This document shows positions 15,112 through 22,306 of a stretch of 22,306 nucleotides of DNA, in pieces (the first letter of the stretch is position 1; every line of letters begins with the position of its first letter). The DNA comes from an uncultured Prevotella sp. GTDB lineage: Bacteria; Bacteroidota; Bacteroidia; Bacteroidales; Bacteroidaceae. The notes below the pieces were generated by a model. The model had not been told where the DNA came from. It worked only from the letters and a program-made list of their open reading frames with translations, and did not search any database. The position numbers and the translations under genes are program-made. The stretch is taken from assembly GCA_900557255.1 (NCBI GenBank), contig USSA01000035.1, forward strand, positions 1 to 22,306. The letters are read 5' to 3'.

Positions 15112-16119
15112 CTATTTGCGAGGACTAGGGATGAAGAAATCCTCAGGAGAGAAATCATCCCCTTTTTGGCCTGGTCTTTTTGGCGTCCATGTTCTAACAT
15201 GAATCTTAGGATTTCCTTCTTCTGTAAAATCCCACAACAAGAACACATAGCCATCATCTGAGTACTGGCGACCGCTATATCGTTGGCTAGCCCATTTTTG
15301 CCGCAACTTCACTCCATAGAAATTAGGATTAGAGCCATGTCGCATCAGCTCTATGTCCGAGAAATCCACATTGATGTATTCATTGCTCTGAAATAAGGCC
15401 CTGAGATTGTTGATGTATTGCTGCTTGTTTTGCTTGCTATAAACCACTTTCTCCTTTACTTGTTGGGAAACACCATCAGCTTGACTTTTACCCATAGTTT
15501 TAATAACACGACCTGTGATAATAAGCGCATCATCACTGAAGATTTCATCCAAAGCCGCTATATTCTTCTCAACATAATAGCTTCTGAAATCTTCCACGAA
15601 CTTCAAGATTTCCCTTCTCATTCGCATATCCAAGTTAGCTTTTCCACCTGATAAAAGTGCAAGATAAGAGTTATTGTCTATAGCTGTTCTTACGCCTGTA
15701 ATAACCCCTTGCTTGTTAAAACTGATAGTCAGTTCTTTATGCAATTCACCTTTGTAAGTATTGTCCAAAGGTTTCATCTCGACAGGTATCTGACGGACTT
15801 CATACCCTGTAAAGTCTTGGATACACGACTGAACATTATTATTCCATTCACAACGGAAATGGATGTTCTTCCAAAGACTTCTCAATCCATTTGCCGCATT
15901 ATCATCTATTCTTACTCCTCCTAAGTTCAAGAGCCCTACCCTATTTCGCTCAGCTCTGTTAATCTCCGTCAACAAAGCAGACACATTTCTCTCAACTTGC
16001 GATTTTAGCGTTTGGTTATAGATTCCATCAGAAAATCGGAACGTCACCTGTGCCAAAGCAAATTGAGCACAAGCAAACGCAGTACATAATATCAAAATTA
16101 ACTTCTTCATATATCTCAT
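15112..16119 (-). CDS. Secreted protein with NTF2-like C-terminal domain
   Basis: This 335-residue protein starts with a signal peptide (MRYMKKLILILCTAFACAQ, cleavage after FALA), so it is exported to the periplasm. Residues about 170-295 (FVEDFRSYYVEKNIAALDEI, FSDDALIITGR, then LWDFTEEGNPKIHVRTW) look like an NTF2/SnoaL-type cone fold, often a ligand-binding or assembly domain. The N-terminal part is not recognised. I chose ATG at 16119 because it forms an ATGA overlap with the stop of the upstream gene; ATG at 16110 is also possible, and the longest frame (16146) would bury the signal. It is the last gene of a three-gene run of exported proteins. Its function is unknown. Confidence 0.75.
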   Translation of the reverse strand: MRYMKKLILILCTAFACAQFALAQVTFRFSDGIYNQTLKSQVERNVSALLTEINRAERNRVGLLNLGGVRIDDNAANGLRSLWKNIHFRCEWNNNVQSCIQDFTGYEVRQIPVEMKPLDNTYKGELHKELTISFNKQGVITGVRTAIDNNSYLALLSGGKANLDMRMRREILKFVEDFRSYYVEKNIAALDEIFSDDALIITGRVIKTMGKSQADGVSQQVKEKVVYSKQNKQQYINNLRALFQSNEYINVDFSDIELMRHGSNPNFYGVKLRQKWASQRYSGRQYSDDGYVFLLWDFTEEGNPKIHVRTWTPKRPGQKGDDFSPEDFFIPSPRK

Positions 16120-16796
16120 TTTAGCAGTATACCTATTGGTATACAATTAGTAAACTTATTCATACTTTCCGTATCCATCACCGCTCCTGTTTTAACATTG
16201 ATCCTCGCTCCATTCTGCATTGGAGAAAGCACACCAACAATTTGACGGTCGATATTCAACATTATCAGATAGCAAGCATTGGGATCAGACATCGTGCGAA
16301 GTTTTCCCCAATCTTCAACCAATCCGTTGTCCATTGCCTTTTCCAATAAGTATTGCATACTGGCATAAGTGTCTATTTCATTTATTTGCTTGATGATATT
16401 TGGCAAAGCAGAGCTACCAGACGTATGAGAAACAGAAGCTGTAATTTCACTTGAACTATTTGGAGTAAACTTCATGGTACTTTTATTGACAATGTCTTTT
16501 GCTACATACACCATGACAAGAGCCGACTCACCACGCTTAACATTTTTAGACAATAAGGCTTCCCGAACCCTATCCTCTCCGATTTCCGCGATTTCCATTT
16601 CCTCACAATAGGCAGAAAGTCTCTCCATCAGTCCCATCAAAGCCAATTTCTTGGCATCATCTTCAGTAGAGGCAGTTGCCTCTGCCGTGAAATACTTGCC
16701 TGAAAGTTTGATGTCATTGATAGCATCTATGCCATCCTGCCCAAAACAAAATAAAGGAAAAGCCCAAAGGACTAAGTAACCTAAAATTCGTTTCAT
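16116..16796 (-). CDS. Exported protein of unknown function, LPP20-like segment
   Basis: This 226-residue protein has a signal peptide (MKRILGYLVLWAFPLFCFGQ). Residues about 35-75 (YFTAEATASTEDDAKKLALM, then GLMERLSAYC) follow the pattern of the LPP20/LPP-type periplasmic fold, in which an A-rich helix pairs with a short strand. The rest, including a Ser/Thr-rich stretch, is not recognised. There is no lipobox at the predicted cleavage site, so it should be soluble. The stop overlaps the next gene's ATG (ATGA), and the upstream gene ends 3 bases before its start, so the three genes are one unit. The export call is firm and the fold call tentative. Confidence 0.7.
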   Translation of the reverse strand: MKRILGYLVLWAFPLFCFGQDGIDAINDIKLSGKYFTAEATASTEDDAKKLALMGLMERLSAYCEEMEIAEIGEDRVREALLSKNVKRGESALVMVYVAKDIVNKSTMKFTPNSSSEITASVSHTSGSSALPNIIKQINEIDTYASMQYLLEKAMDNGLVEDWGKLRTMSDPNACYLIMLNIDRQIVGVLSPMQNGARINVKTGAVMDTESMNKFTNCIPIGILLK

Positions 16797-16799
16797 TTT

Positions 16800-17909
16800 T
16801 TATTTTCTTGATTTGATGTCATTATAGAGATTCTTCACATTGGTTGTTGGTGTATATAGATACGCATACGATGTGAACAAAAATTTGCTTGTTGCAATAT
16901 CTTTCACATCACACGACAAACTCAACACATGGTCATAGCCAAGTTCCTTATTATATAGGAACAAGCCACCTTGCAACTTGCCGTTCTTAGTTTCTTCATA
17001 GCCAAAATATGGCACGCATCCCATACTCCTTGCAAAAGCAACCAACTGTCTGACTGGCACTACAACTGTTGTTTTTTTCTTATCACTACCTATTACGGTA
17101 AGTGAAATCTTTGCCGCTGGAATGGCATCGCAATCCAACAACAACGTATTGGCTACTGTTTGAACTGGGAACTTTGCATCTACAACAGGAATATAATCCA
17201 CGCTATCTTTCAACTTAAAGAATGTAGTGTTGGTTATCGTTTCCAAGCCATAATGTTTTCCTGGCAAAGTGTACAGAGTATCCGTACCATCCTTCACAAT
17301 ATTCAGCCTCGCAACATCCACATTACAATCAGCAGGGCTATGCTTCAACTTATAAGCCTTTAAGTCTCTCACAAAGTTGGCTTCCAATTCCTTACGTGGA
17401 GCATTCATCAAGAAATCATACTTAATCGGAAGAAGAATATTAATTTTCTCGTTTTTACCATCTTTCCATATAATTTGGTACGCTTTGTTATTGACCATTG
17501 CTACAGAGCAAGATACCGATTTTGGAAGAGACAGCATCAGGCTCCAGTTTCCCTTGACGAATTTGGCATCCATATACTTTAATTGATTCTTTGTCAACTT
17601 ATAGGTATTACATAGCAGTCCATTCTCCAAGAAATCAAGCACGGCACCATTCGCTTGCTGCCGATAAGCCTCAGGGAATAGTTGTATGCCAATATGTTCC
17701 ACCATACCATTTTCGGCTTTTCTAACTACCAGTTGATGATTGTTCTTCTGTATGAAAGTATACCCTATCTTGAGTGTATCGAGACCCTCTAGCTTTAACT
17801 CAGCAGCCACCTTTTTCAATTCTTCCGTTTTGAAAGAGAGGTTATTCTGAGCCTCAGCAGCAAGAGCGACGAACATCAAGGATATTATTAATGATAGAAT
17901 TCTTTTCAT
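16800..17909 (-). CDS. Exported protein of unknown function (369 aa)
   Basis: The protein begins with a clear signal peptide (MKRILSLIISLMFVALAAEA, then Q). I recognise no domain in the mature part, which alternates strands and short loops (for example DTLKIGYTFIQKNNHQLVVR and KHYGLETITNTTFFKLKDS) and looks mainly beta. The ending LYTPTTNVKNLYNDIKSRK is basic. It is the first gene of the trio 17909-15112 and lies 61 bases after the Sel1-repeat gene, with a hairpin between them. All proteins here share signal peptides and the cluster context, which suggests a common periplasmic process. Confidence 0.7.
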   Translation of the reverse strand: MKRILSLIISLMFVALAAEAQNNLSFKTEELKKVAAELKLEGLDTLKIGYTFIQKNNHQLVVRKAENGMVEHIGIQLFPEAYRQQANGAVLDFLENGLLCNTYKLTKNQLKYMDAKFVKGNWSLMLSLPKSVSCSVAMVNNKAYQIIWKDGKNEKINILLPIKYDFLMNAPRKELEANFVRDLKAYKLKHSPADCNVDVARLNIVKDGTDTLYTLPGKHYGLETITNTTFFKLKDSVDYIPVVDAKFPVQTVANTLLLDCDAIPAAKISLTVIGSDKKKTTVVVPVRQLVAFARSMGCVPYFGYEETKNGKLQGGLFLYNKELGYDHVLSLSCDVKDIATSKFLFTSYAYLYTPTTNVKNLYNDIKSRK

Positions 17910-17929
17910 GTTATGCTATTGTTTTTAGC

Positions 17930-17959
17930 GATAGCAGATGCCCATTGGCACCTGCTATC
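17930..17959. terminator. Intercistronic hairpin after the Sel1-repeat gene
   Basis: GATAGCAGATGCC pairs with GGCACCTGCTATC around CATT, 13 positions with one A-C mismatch. No T-run follows on the minus strand, so it may be a partial terminator or mRNA-stability element. It would lower expression of the three downstream genes relative to the Sel1-repeat gene. Confidence 0.6.
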
Positions 17960-17970
17960 ATATAGGATTA

Positions 17971-19575
17971 TCAGAATGTAAATTCACGAAGAAGCCCAGT
18001 CCACGAATTGCCTTCCTGTCCTCGTTTCATTATTTCCTTGGCGATTTCCGCATTTTTCGGCAAACCGCCTAGTCCTTGTTGATAACAAGAAGCAAGATTG
18101 GCTGCAGCCGTCTTAGAGAGATAGCCATTGACCAACGCTTTATTATAGCAAGCGATGGCTTTCGTGATATTTTTATTCACAAGCTTTCCTGTGAAATACA
18201 AATCACCAAGCTCACACATCGCTGGAGCATAATCTCCATCGGCAGCCTTTTCAAGATATGTCACCACCTTGTTTTTATCTACCTTGACCGTTTTACTGCC
18301 AGAAAGATGTAATTGAGCTAGGAGGAAACAAGCGTATGGTTCACCAAGGCTTACACCTTTCTCATAATATGCCAACATCTTCTTTTCGTTAGCCTTTTTC
18401 CATTCTTTGTCTGCATAGCAGAGACCCAAAAGAGCCGAAGCCACTGGTATATTTTTCTTTTCAAGCGCTGTCAGTTCCTTTACAGCCGTGGCATAATCAG
18501 GAGTAGTTGCTTCCATACAAGCCATAGCGTGTATAAAAGTATAGAAATCCGTTCCTTTCCAACCATTATTGATTTCCACATTATCATCAGCCAGTTGCTT
18601 CATGAAGTTCGCCTTCATGCCTTTAGCAGAAGCATTCGCTAACCATTGCAAGGCTATGAGATAGTTTTGTTTTACTCCCAATCCTTTCTTATACATGATG
18701 CCAATATTCCACAGAGCCACAGGATTGTTTTTCACCGCAGCTTGCTTGTAAAGACTCATAGCCTTTGAATAATCTTGCTGAACGCCATCACCTTTGTATA
18801 AAAGGTCGCCCAACAACATCATTGCACTCGGTATATTTTGCTTCGCAGCCTTGTCAAGATAGCCAACAGCCTTAGCTTTATCAACCTTGGTTCCCTTACC
18901 ATTGCATAGATAATCGCCCAATTTATAAGCTGCAAATCCATTGTTCAAGTCAGCAGCCTTTTGAAAATAAGGCAAAGCCTCGGCATACTTCTTGGCATGG
19001 TCGTAGGTAGTAGCCACCTTGACGATTGCATCAAGAGAATTGTTGTCTGCTGCCATCTTATAATACTTTAACGCCAATTCAGGATTCTTCTTGACGGTAT
19101 TACCACAACCATTCTCGTACAAATCAGCCAATAGATGCATATCAAAAGCGGAGTGAGACTTTGCTAGGTTCTCCTCACGCAGTTTGACGAGTTCTGAATT
19201 TCCAGCCTTGACAGACTCCTTGTAGAGTTTCACCGCCATGACAGAATCTTTCTTGACACCATGTCCCAACTGATAACAAAGTCCCATATTGGCAATCGCC
19301 TTGACATGCTTCTGCTTACCAGCCATACTAAACCATTTCAAAGCTACATCGTAGTTTTGCTTTACCTTTTTACCTGTATAGTAATAGGTTCCCAATGTGT
19401 TTTGCGACTCTGCATCTCCTTTCTTTGCCTCATCTATCAGTTTTCTAACCTCAAGAGAATCCACATTGACCGAAGTCTTTGCCTTCTTTACTTTTGCCGT
19501 TTTCTTCTGTGCGGAAACAGGAAGAACCAAACAAAAAGCCATTGACAGGACAAATAATATATGTTTATTTTTCAT
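17971..19575 (-). CDS. Secreted Sel1-like repeat protein
   Basis: This 534-residue protein has a signal peptide (MKNKHILFVLSMAFCLVLPV, then SAQ) followed by a Lys-rich linker and about eleven Sel1/TPR-like helical repeats from residue 50 to the end. Typical units are AMMLLGDLLYKGDGVQQDYS, then KAMSLYKQAA, and ALWNIGIMYKKGLGVKQNY, then LIALQWLANA. Sel1 repeats form a superhelix that scaffolds protein complexes. Here it acts in the periplasm or on the cell surface, possibly as a platform for the other exported proteins of the cluster. The middle (residues about 335-380) departs from the repeat pattern. It starts 37 bases after the stop of the acidic 264-residue gene and is probably co-transcribed with it. 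Confidence 0.88.
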   Translation of the reverse strand: MKNKHILFVLSMAFCLVLPVSAQKKTAKVKKAKTSVNVDSLEVRKLIDEAKKGDAESQNTLGTYYYTGKKVKQNYDVALKWFSMAGKQKHVKAIANMGLCYQLGHGVKKDSVMAVKLYKESVKAGNSELVKLREENLAKSHSAFDMHLLADLYENGCGNTVKKNPELALKYYKMAADNNSLDAIVKVATTYDHAKKYAEALPYFQKAADLNNGFAAYKLGDYLCNGKGTKVDKAKAVGYLDKAAKQNIPSAMMLLGDLLYKGDGVQQDYSKAMSLYKQAAVKNNPVALWNIGIMYKKGLGVKQNYLIALQWLANASAKGMKANFMKQLADDNVEINNGWKGTDFYTFIHAMACMEATTPDYATAVKELTALEKKNIPVASALLGLCYADKEWKKANEKKMLAYYEKGVSLGEPYACFLLAQLHLSGSKTVKVDKNKVVTYLEKAADGDYAPAMCELGDLYFTGKLVNKNITKAIACYNKALVNGYLSKTAAANLASCYQQGLGGLPKNAEIAKEIMKRGQEGNSWTGLLREFTF

Positions 19576-19612
19576 AACTATGAATTTTACTGAATATTAC
19601 CAAAATAACTTT

Positions 19613-20407
19613 TTATCCAAGGTCAACGACATCGTCCATTGGGTTATCCAAGTCGCTATCCGAAACATTATCATGCTCATTCTGTGCCAGATAACCAGTC
19701 TCACCATTATTGACACTAACAATACTTTCCGAATCGCTTACAGTCAGGGTAGAAGGTACATCTGCTAGGACATTACCCGATTCATCGGTAACGACATCAT
19801 AGGTATTGTCACCATCCACATCCACGGCATAAAGAGTTTCTCCATTATCGCCAGTGAATTGTGCGGCTGACAAGACTTGCCCATCAACCGTTTCCACAGT
19901 ACCAACTGCTGCAATGTCAAGATTTCCCATGTCATTATCGGTTGGGTCCACCATAATAACATCATTCGTAATATCTTGTGCTACCAAACGAGGGTCTACG
20001 TCCGGAATATCATTTGTATCTATCTCGCCAGCATGAACGGTATTCTCTGTAGCTGGCTGCACATGGGTAGTAGAATTTCCTTGTGGTTGTGTCGCATTAT
20101 CAGACACCTGCGGCTGAGGCTCTGTAACATGAGACTCATTCTCCGTTGGGGTTACAGTGGCATTCTGCGTTTCCGAGTCTTTATTTTCTTCCGCAGTCAC
20201 AACCTCCTCAGCATTCTGACCGATAACCTCCTCGTCCATAGGACTAATAGGTTCCACGATGGCAAGCTCTTCATCGCCTCTTACAATATCAGCCGACACC
20301 ACCACACCTGCACCTAAACCAGCTGCACCAGCCAAGGCTGCACCTTTCTTGAAAGTTTCCTTAGCATTTCCATTCTTTGCATTCTTATTAATAACCTGAG
20401 TATCCAT
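19613..20407 (-). CDS. Acidic protein with one hydrophobic segment, unknown function
   Basis: I do not recognise this 264-residue protein. Residues 1-21 are basic and polar, and residues about 22-42 are a Gly/Ala-rich hydrophobic segment (GAALAGAAGLGAGVVVSADI) that may cross the membrane. From about 46 to 165 it is a low-complexity linker rich in Glu, Thr, Gln and Asn. Residues about 165-230 form a repeat-poor domain containing DVDGDNTYD, which matches a Ca-binding loop pattern (Asp-x-Asp-Gly-Asp-x-x-x-Asp). The tail is strongly acidic. If membrane-inserted, the acidic part would be periplasmic next to the Sel1-repeat protein. It follows a consensus promoter at 20453-20484 and heads the transcript that includes the Sel1 gene. 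The Ca-binding idea is weak. Confidence 0.65.
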   Translation of the reverse strand: MDTQVINKNAKNGNAKETFKKGAALAGAAGLGAGVVVSADIVRGDEELAIVEPISPMDEEVIGQNAEEVVTAEENKDSETQNATVTPTENESHVTEPQPQVSDNATQPQGNSTTHVQPATENTVHAGEIDTNDIPDVDPRLVAQDITNDVIMVDPTDNDMGNLDIAAVGTVETVDGQVLSAAQFTGDNGETLYAVDVDGDNTYDVVTDESGNVLADVPSTLTVSDSESIVSVNNGETGYLAQNEHDNVSDSDLDNPMDDVVDLG

Positions 20408-20452
20408 AATTGTTTGTTTTTAAATGATTTATACTTCGTTTATTTTTCTGAT

Positions 20453-20484
20453 GCAAAGATACTTGTTTTTAGCGGTACTATCAA
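20453..20484 (-). promoter_or_regulatory. Bacteroidetes consensus promoter for the acidic protein and Sel1 genes
   Basis: On the minus strand TTG (20482-20484) lies 20 bases upstream of TATCTTTG (20454-20461), matching TTG-N20-TAnnTTTG. The ATG is 46 bases downstream at 20407. It lies between the PP2C gene stop (20512) and this gene, so the lower operon can be expressed independently of the phosphatase. Confidence 0.8.
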
Positions 20485-20511
20485 GTTTTTTCTGCCATGT
20501 TACTCCAACCA

Positions 20512-21375
20512 CTAAGGTTCTTTGACGAAACCCAAAGTTTCTCTGACGAAGTCCCAAATACGAGAAAGTTTAGTTTTTCTGTTAGATTTAGGAACAATAT
20601 AGGATATGTTCTCTAGTTGTTCATCTCTTCCCTCCACTTTATCGATCTCTATAAGATATGCCGTATTATTATCATCACTATCCCTACATATCATAGCTAG
20701 TTCTTTTGCTTTTTCATCCAAAGGAGCATCCGAAGTTAGAATTTCTGCAATATCTTTATCCTTCACTTTGGTATAAACGCCATCTGTACAAAGCATAAAA
20801 ACATCATGAGGTTGTATGTTACGTATCAAAGTGATAGATGGAGTTTGATAATCTGCGGGATTATTCGTTACAAAAAGACATTTTGTTATGACATTTCTTT
20901 TTGGATGGTCGATAGCCTCAGCAGGAGTTATTACCCCTTCCTCTATCAAATCATTTACCAACGAATGGTCTTTGGTTTGGAATATAATCCCTTCCTCCTT
21001 ACGTATCTGATAAATACGACTATCGCCTAGATGTGCCAGCAACATTCCCTCGCTGGTTTTCGCCATAAAGGCAAGAGTTGTAGCCATGGTTGGGCATATC
21101 GCTCTATTATTATATAAGGTATAATAGGCATGTTCTACGAGCTGCAATATATCTTCTGCCTTCAGTTCCGAACAACTTTCGTTAGCCAGATACCCTTCTA
21201 TTGATTGACATACAAGTTTGCTTGCCACCTCCCCATGGTCTCTTCCCCCCACGCCATCACAAACCACGAAATACGAAGTTTGCTTGTTGGCATCTACAGG
21301 ACATAAGCAATCCTCTTGGCTTTCTCGATTGCCAAGCTGGGAGAATGAACAGGGCTTAGTTATAGAAATTATCAT
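20512..21375 (-). CDS. PP2C-family Ser/Thr protein phosphatase
   Basis: This 287-residue cytosolic enzyme removes phosphate from Ser or Thr with two divalent metals. Metal-ligand motifs are complete: SQED (Asp21), VVCDGVGG (Asp40, Gly41), a LLAHLGDSRIYQ block (Asp118), LCTDGVYTKV (Asp198) and the final SDDNNTAY (Asp235, Asn236). I chose ATG at 21375 because it leaves the usual short lead before the first motif and has GGAGAAACAA just upstream; a GTG at 21414, overlapping the previous stop, would add 13 residues. No extra domain or membrane segment is present. It overlaps or nearly touches the 223-residue gene upstream, so they form one unit. A partner kinase would be expected, and none lies in the window. 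Confidence 0.92.
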   Translation of the reverse strand: MIISITKPCSFSQLGNRESQEDCLCPVDANKQTSYFVVCDGVGGRDHGEVASKLVCQSIEGYLANESCSELKAEDILQLVEHAYYTLYNNRAICPTMATTLAFMAKTSEGMLLAHLGDSRIYQIRKEEGIIFQTKDHSLVNDLIEEGVITPAEAIDHPKRNVITKCLFVTNNPADYQTPSITLIRNIQPHDVFMLCTDGVYTKVKDKDIAEILTSDAPLDEKAKELAMICRDSDDNNTAYLIEIDKVEGRDEQLENISYIVPKSNRKTKLSRIWDFVRETLGFVKEP

Positions 21376-21413
21376 AATTGTTTCTCCTTCCAATAACGCA
21401 AAGCCATAAACCA

Positions 21414-22085
21414 CTAAAATTCAACAACTTGCTTATCGCTAAGCTTTCCTTTTTGTGGAGAAACCAAAATGTCCTCATTGATATGATTATTAAATGACAA
21501 GGAAATTGTACGAAAGCCTTTTCGGGTTATCTCAATTGTATCTCCCAACTTTACCATGAGGGCACAAGATTCAGCTCTTTTGATTTCTTTAGATTCGCCC
21601 GATTGCTTGTTCACGACTGCAAATATATTTTTCTCATCCACTCCCCGAATTCTTATTACGACATTATATATTCTTTCATCGTCATAAGGAACTAGCTCTA
21701 TTCTGCAAGGTGATTGACCTTGTAGATGACCTTTCCGAATTTTATATTTAGGGCATACTATCGTGAACACATCTTCGATGTTGCTATAACTAGAGAATTG
21801 CGCAATACCTTGACTATTGGTTTCTTTTTCTTCACCATATATTTTTCGCTTATACTCTTCACTATTACAAGGCATCCTAACCTTGTAAGGTTCATATTTT
21901 TTCAAATTCTTATATATCAAAGTTCCTGGTAATGGTAGTTTTGTAACAGAGTCTATTACTTCGAATCGAGGCTGAAGCGTTTGGGGCAGCATTGTAATAT
22001 AGAATGTAGTATTCTTTGAATCAGAAACATTAATAGTTGAGCCCACTTTAAAAAGTAAGGCCTGTTTAAAATGTTTATATTTCAC
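21414..22085 (-). CDS. Hypothetical protein, beta-rich, upstream partner of the PP2C phosphatase
   Basis: I do not recognise this 223-residue protein. The pattern RFEVIDSVTKLPLPGTLIYK, then SQGIAQF, is like carboxypeptidase-regulatory or prealbumin-type beta-sandwich domains, and a second similar unit (YNVVIRIRGV, then ALMVKLGDTIEITRKGFRTI) may follow. There is no signal peptide or membrane segment. The only start in the open frame is GTG at 22085, and the frame opens only a few codons earlier, with no ATG. The start of an IS1182-like transposase gene lies 69 bases upstream on the other strand, so the original 5' end may have been lost to the insertion. Its stop overlaps the GTG of the longest phosphatase frame, which implies coupling. 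Either a phosphatase regulator or substrate is possible; both are guesses. Confidence 0.6.
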   Translation of the reverse strand: MKYKHFKQALLFKVGSTINVSDSKNTTFYITMLPQTLQPRFEVIDSVTKLPLPGTLIYKNLKKYEPYKVRMPCNSEEYKRKIYGEEKETNSQGIAQFSSYSNIEDVFTIVCPKYKIRKGHLQGQSPCRIELVPYDDERIYNVVIRIRGVDEKNIFAVVNKQSGESKEIKRAESCALMVKLGDTIEITRKGFRTISLSFNNHINEDILVSPQKGKLSDKQVVEF

Positions 22086-22153
22086 GAAAATAATCTCTGA
22101 TTTATGTCGTTATCTGGAATATTTTTCGTATCTTTACACCATTAATTAAAAGA

Positions 22154-22306
22154 ATGATAATGTTTAAAAAGACAGATCCGAATCCTCAGTTAGATATATT
22201 CACGGCTCCCTCAATGCAGTTAGGAAGTCGTGCTTCAAAGAAGTATTCTGACCCCAACGCATGGCATAACCAGTTCTATAGCCTCGTGACAACCAAGATC
22301 GACGAG
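22154..22306 (+). CDS. IS1182-like transposase, N-terminal part (runs off the window)
   Basis: The last 153 bases encode 51 residues that match the start of IS1182-family transposases of Bacteroidetes: MFKKTDPNPQLDIFTAPSMQ, then SRASKKYSDPNAWHNQFYS and TTKIDE. The start may be ATG at 22154 or 22160. A TATCTTTA element about 20 bases upstream (near 22129) could be its promoter. The catalytic DDE region lies beyond the window, so intactness is unknown. Its left terminal repeat must lie in 22086-22150 but cannot be identified without the other end. The family call is from the conserved opening only. Confidence 0.75.
   Translation, partial: MIMFKKTDPNPQLDIFTAPSMQLGSRASKKYSDPNAWHNQFYSLVTTKIDE

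Noticed and set aside
20512..21414. GTG at 21414 as the start of the PP2C phosphatase
   Set aside because: The 13 extra residues precede the conserved first motif without similarity to it, and ATG at 21375 has GGAGAA just upstream.

Overview
This window looks like an accessory region from a Bacteroidota (Bacteroidales) chromosome, most likely a Prevotella/Segatella-like gut organism. The evidence is several promoters of the Bacteroidetes type (TTG, about 20 bases, then TAnnTTTG), Bacteroidetes-style IS66, IS30 and IS1182-like transposase sequence, and protein sequence typical of the group. The genus is an inference.

Region 1 (60-2113) holds a RelE/ParE-type toxin-antitoxin pair, a convergent ADP-ribosylglycohydrolase gene, and the 3' end of a decayed IS66 element. 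The right end of that element abuts the stop codon of the next operon.

Region 2 (2117-12700, minus strand) is the centrepiece. It is an operon with a small XRE-type regulator broken by a -1 frameshift, then a 2763-residue protein, then a 631-residue SF1 helicase. The large protein joins a cold-shock-like domain, a DEDDh 3'-5' exonuclease, a RecQ-type SF2 helicase and a complete UvrD-type SF1 helicase. The 631-residue protein has its own N-terminal domain and coiled coil. Upstream are a Bacteroidetes promoter and a 10-bp direct repeat that could be the regulator's operator. I cannot match the set to a named system; a nucleic-acid-processing or anti-phage defence role is the best inference.

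Region 3 (12705-14390) has an orphan 91-residue gene with its own promoter and terminator, and an IS30-family element with recognisable inverted ends and a frameshifted transposase.

Region 4 (14392-14974) is a second copy of the toxin-antitoxin operon, about 95% identical to the first and exactly the same length. The two copies are 14,332 bp direct repeats enclosing the helicase system, so the interval could be lost or moved by recombination.

Region 5 (15112-22085, minus strand) is a different module. It has a PP2C phosphatase with a cytosolic partner, an acidic protein with one hydrophobic segment behind its own promoter, a secreted Sel1-repeat protein, and three secreted proteins of unknown role, one with an NTF2-like domain. 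The window ends in the start of an IS1182-like transposase (22154-22306, plus strand), lying just upstream of this cluster.
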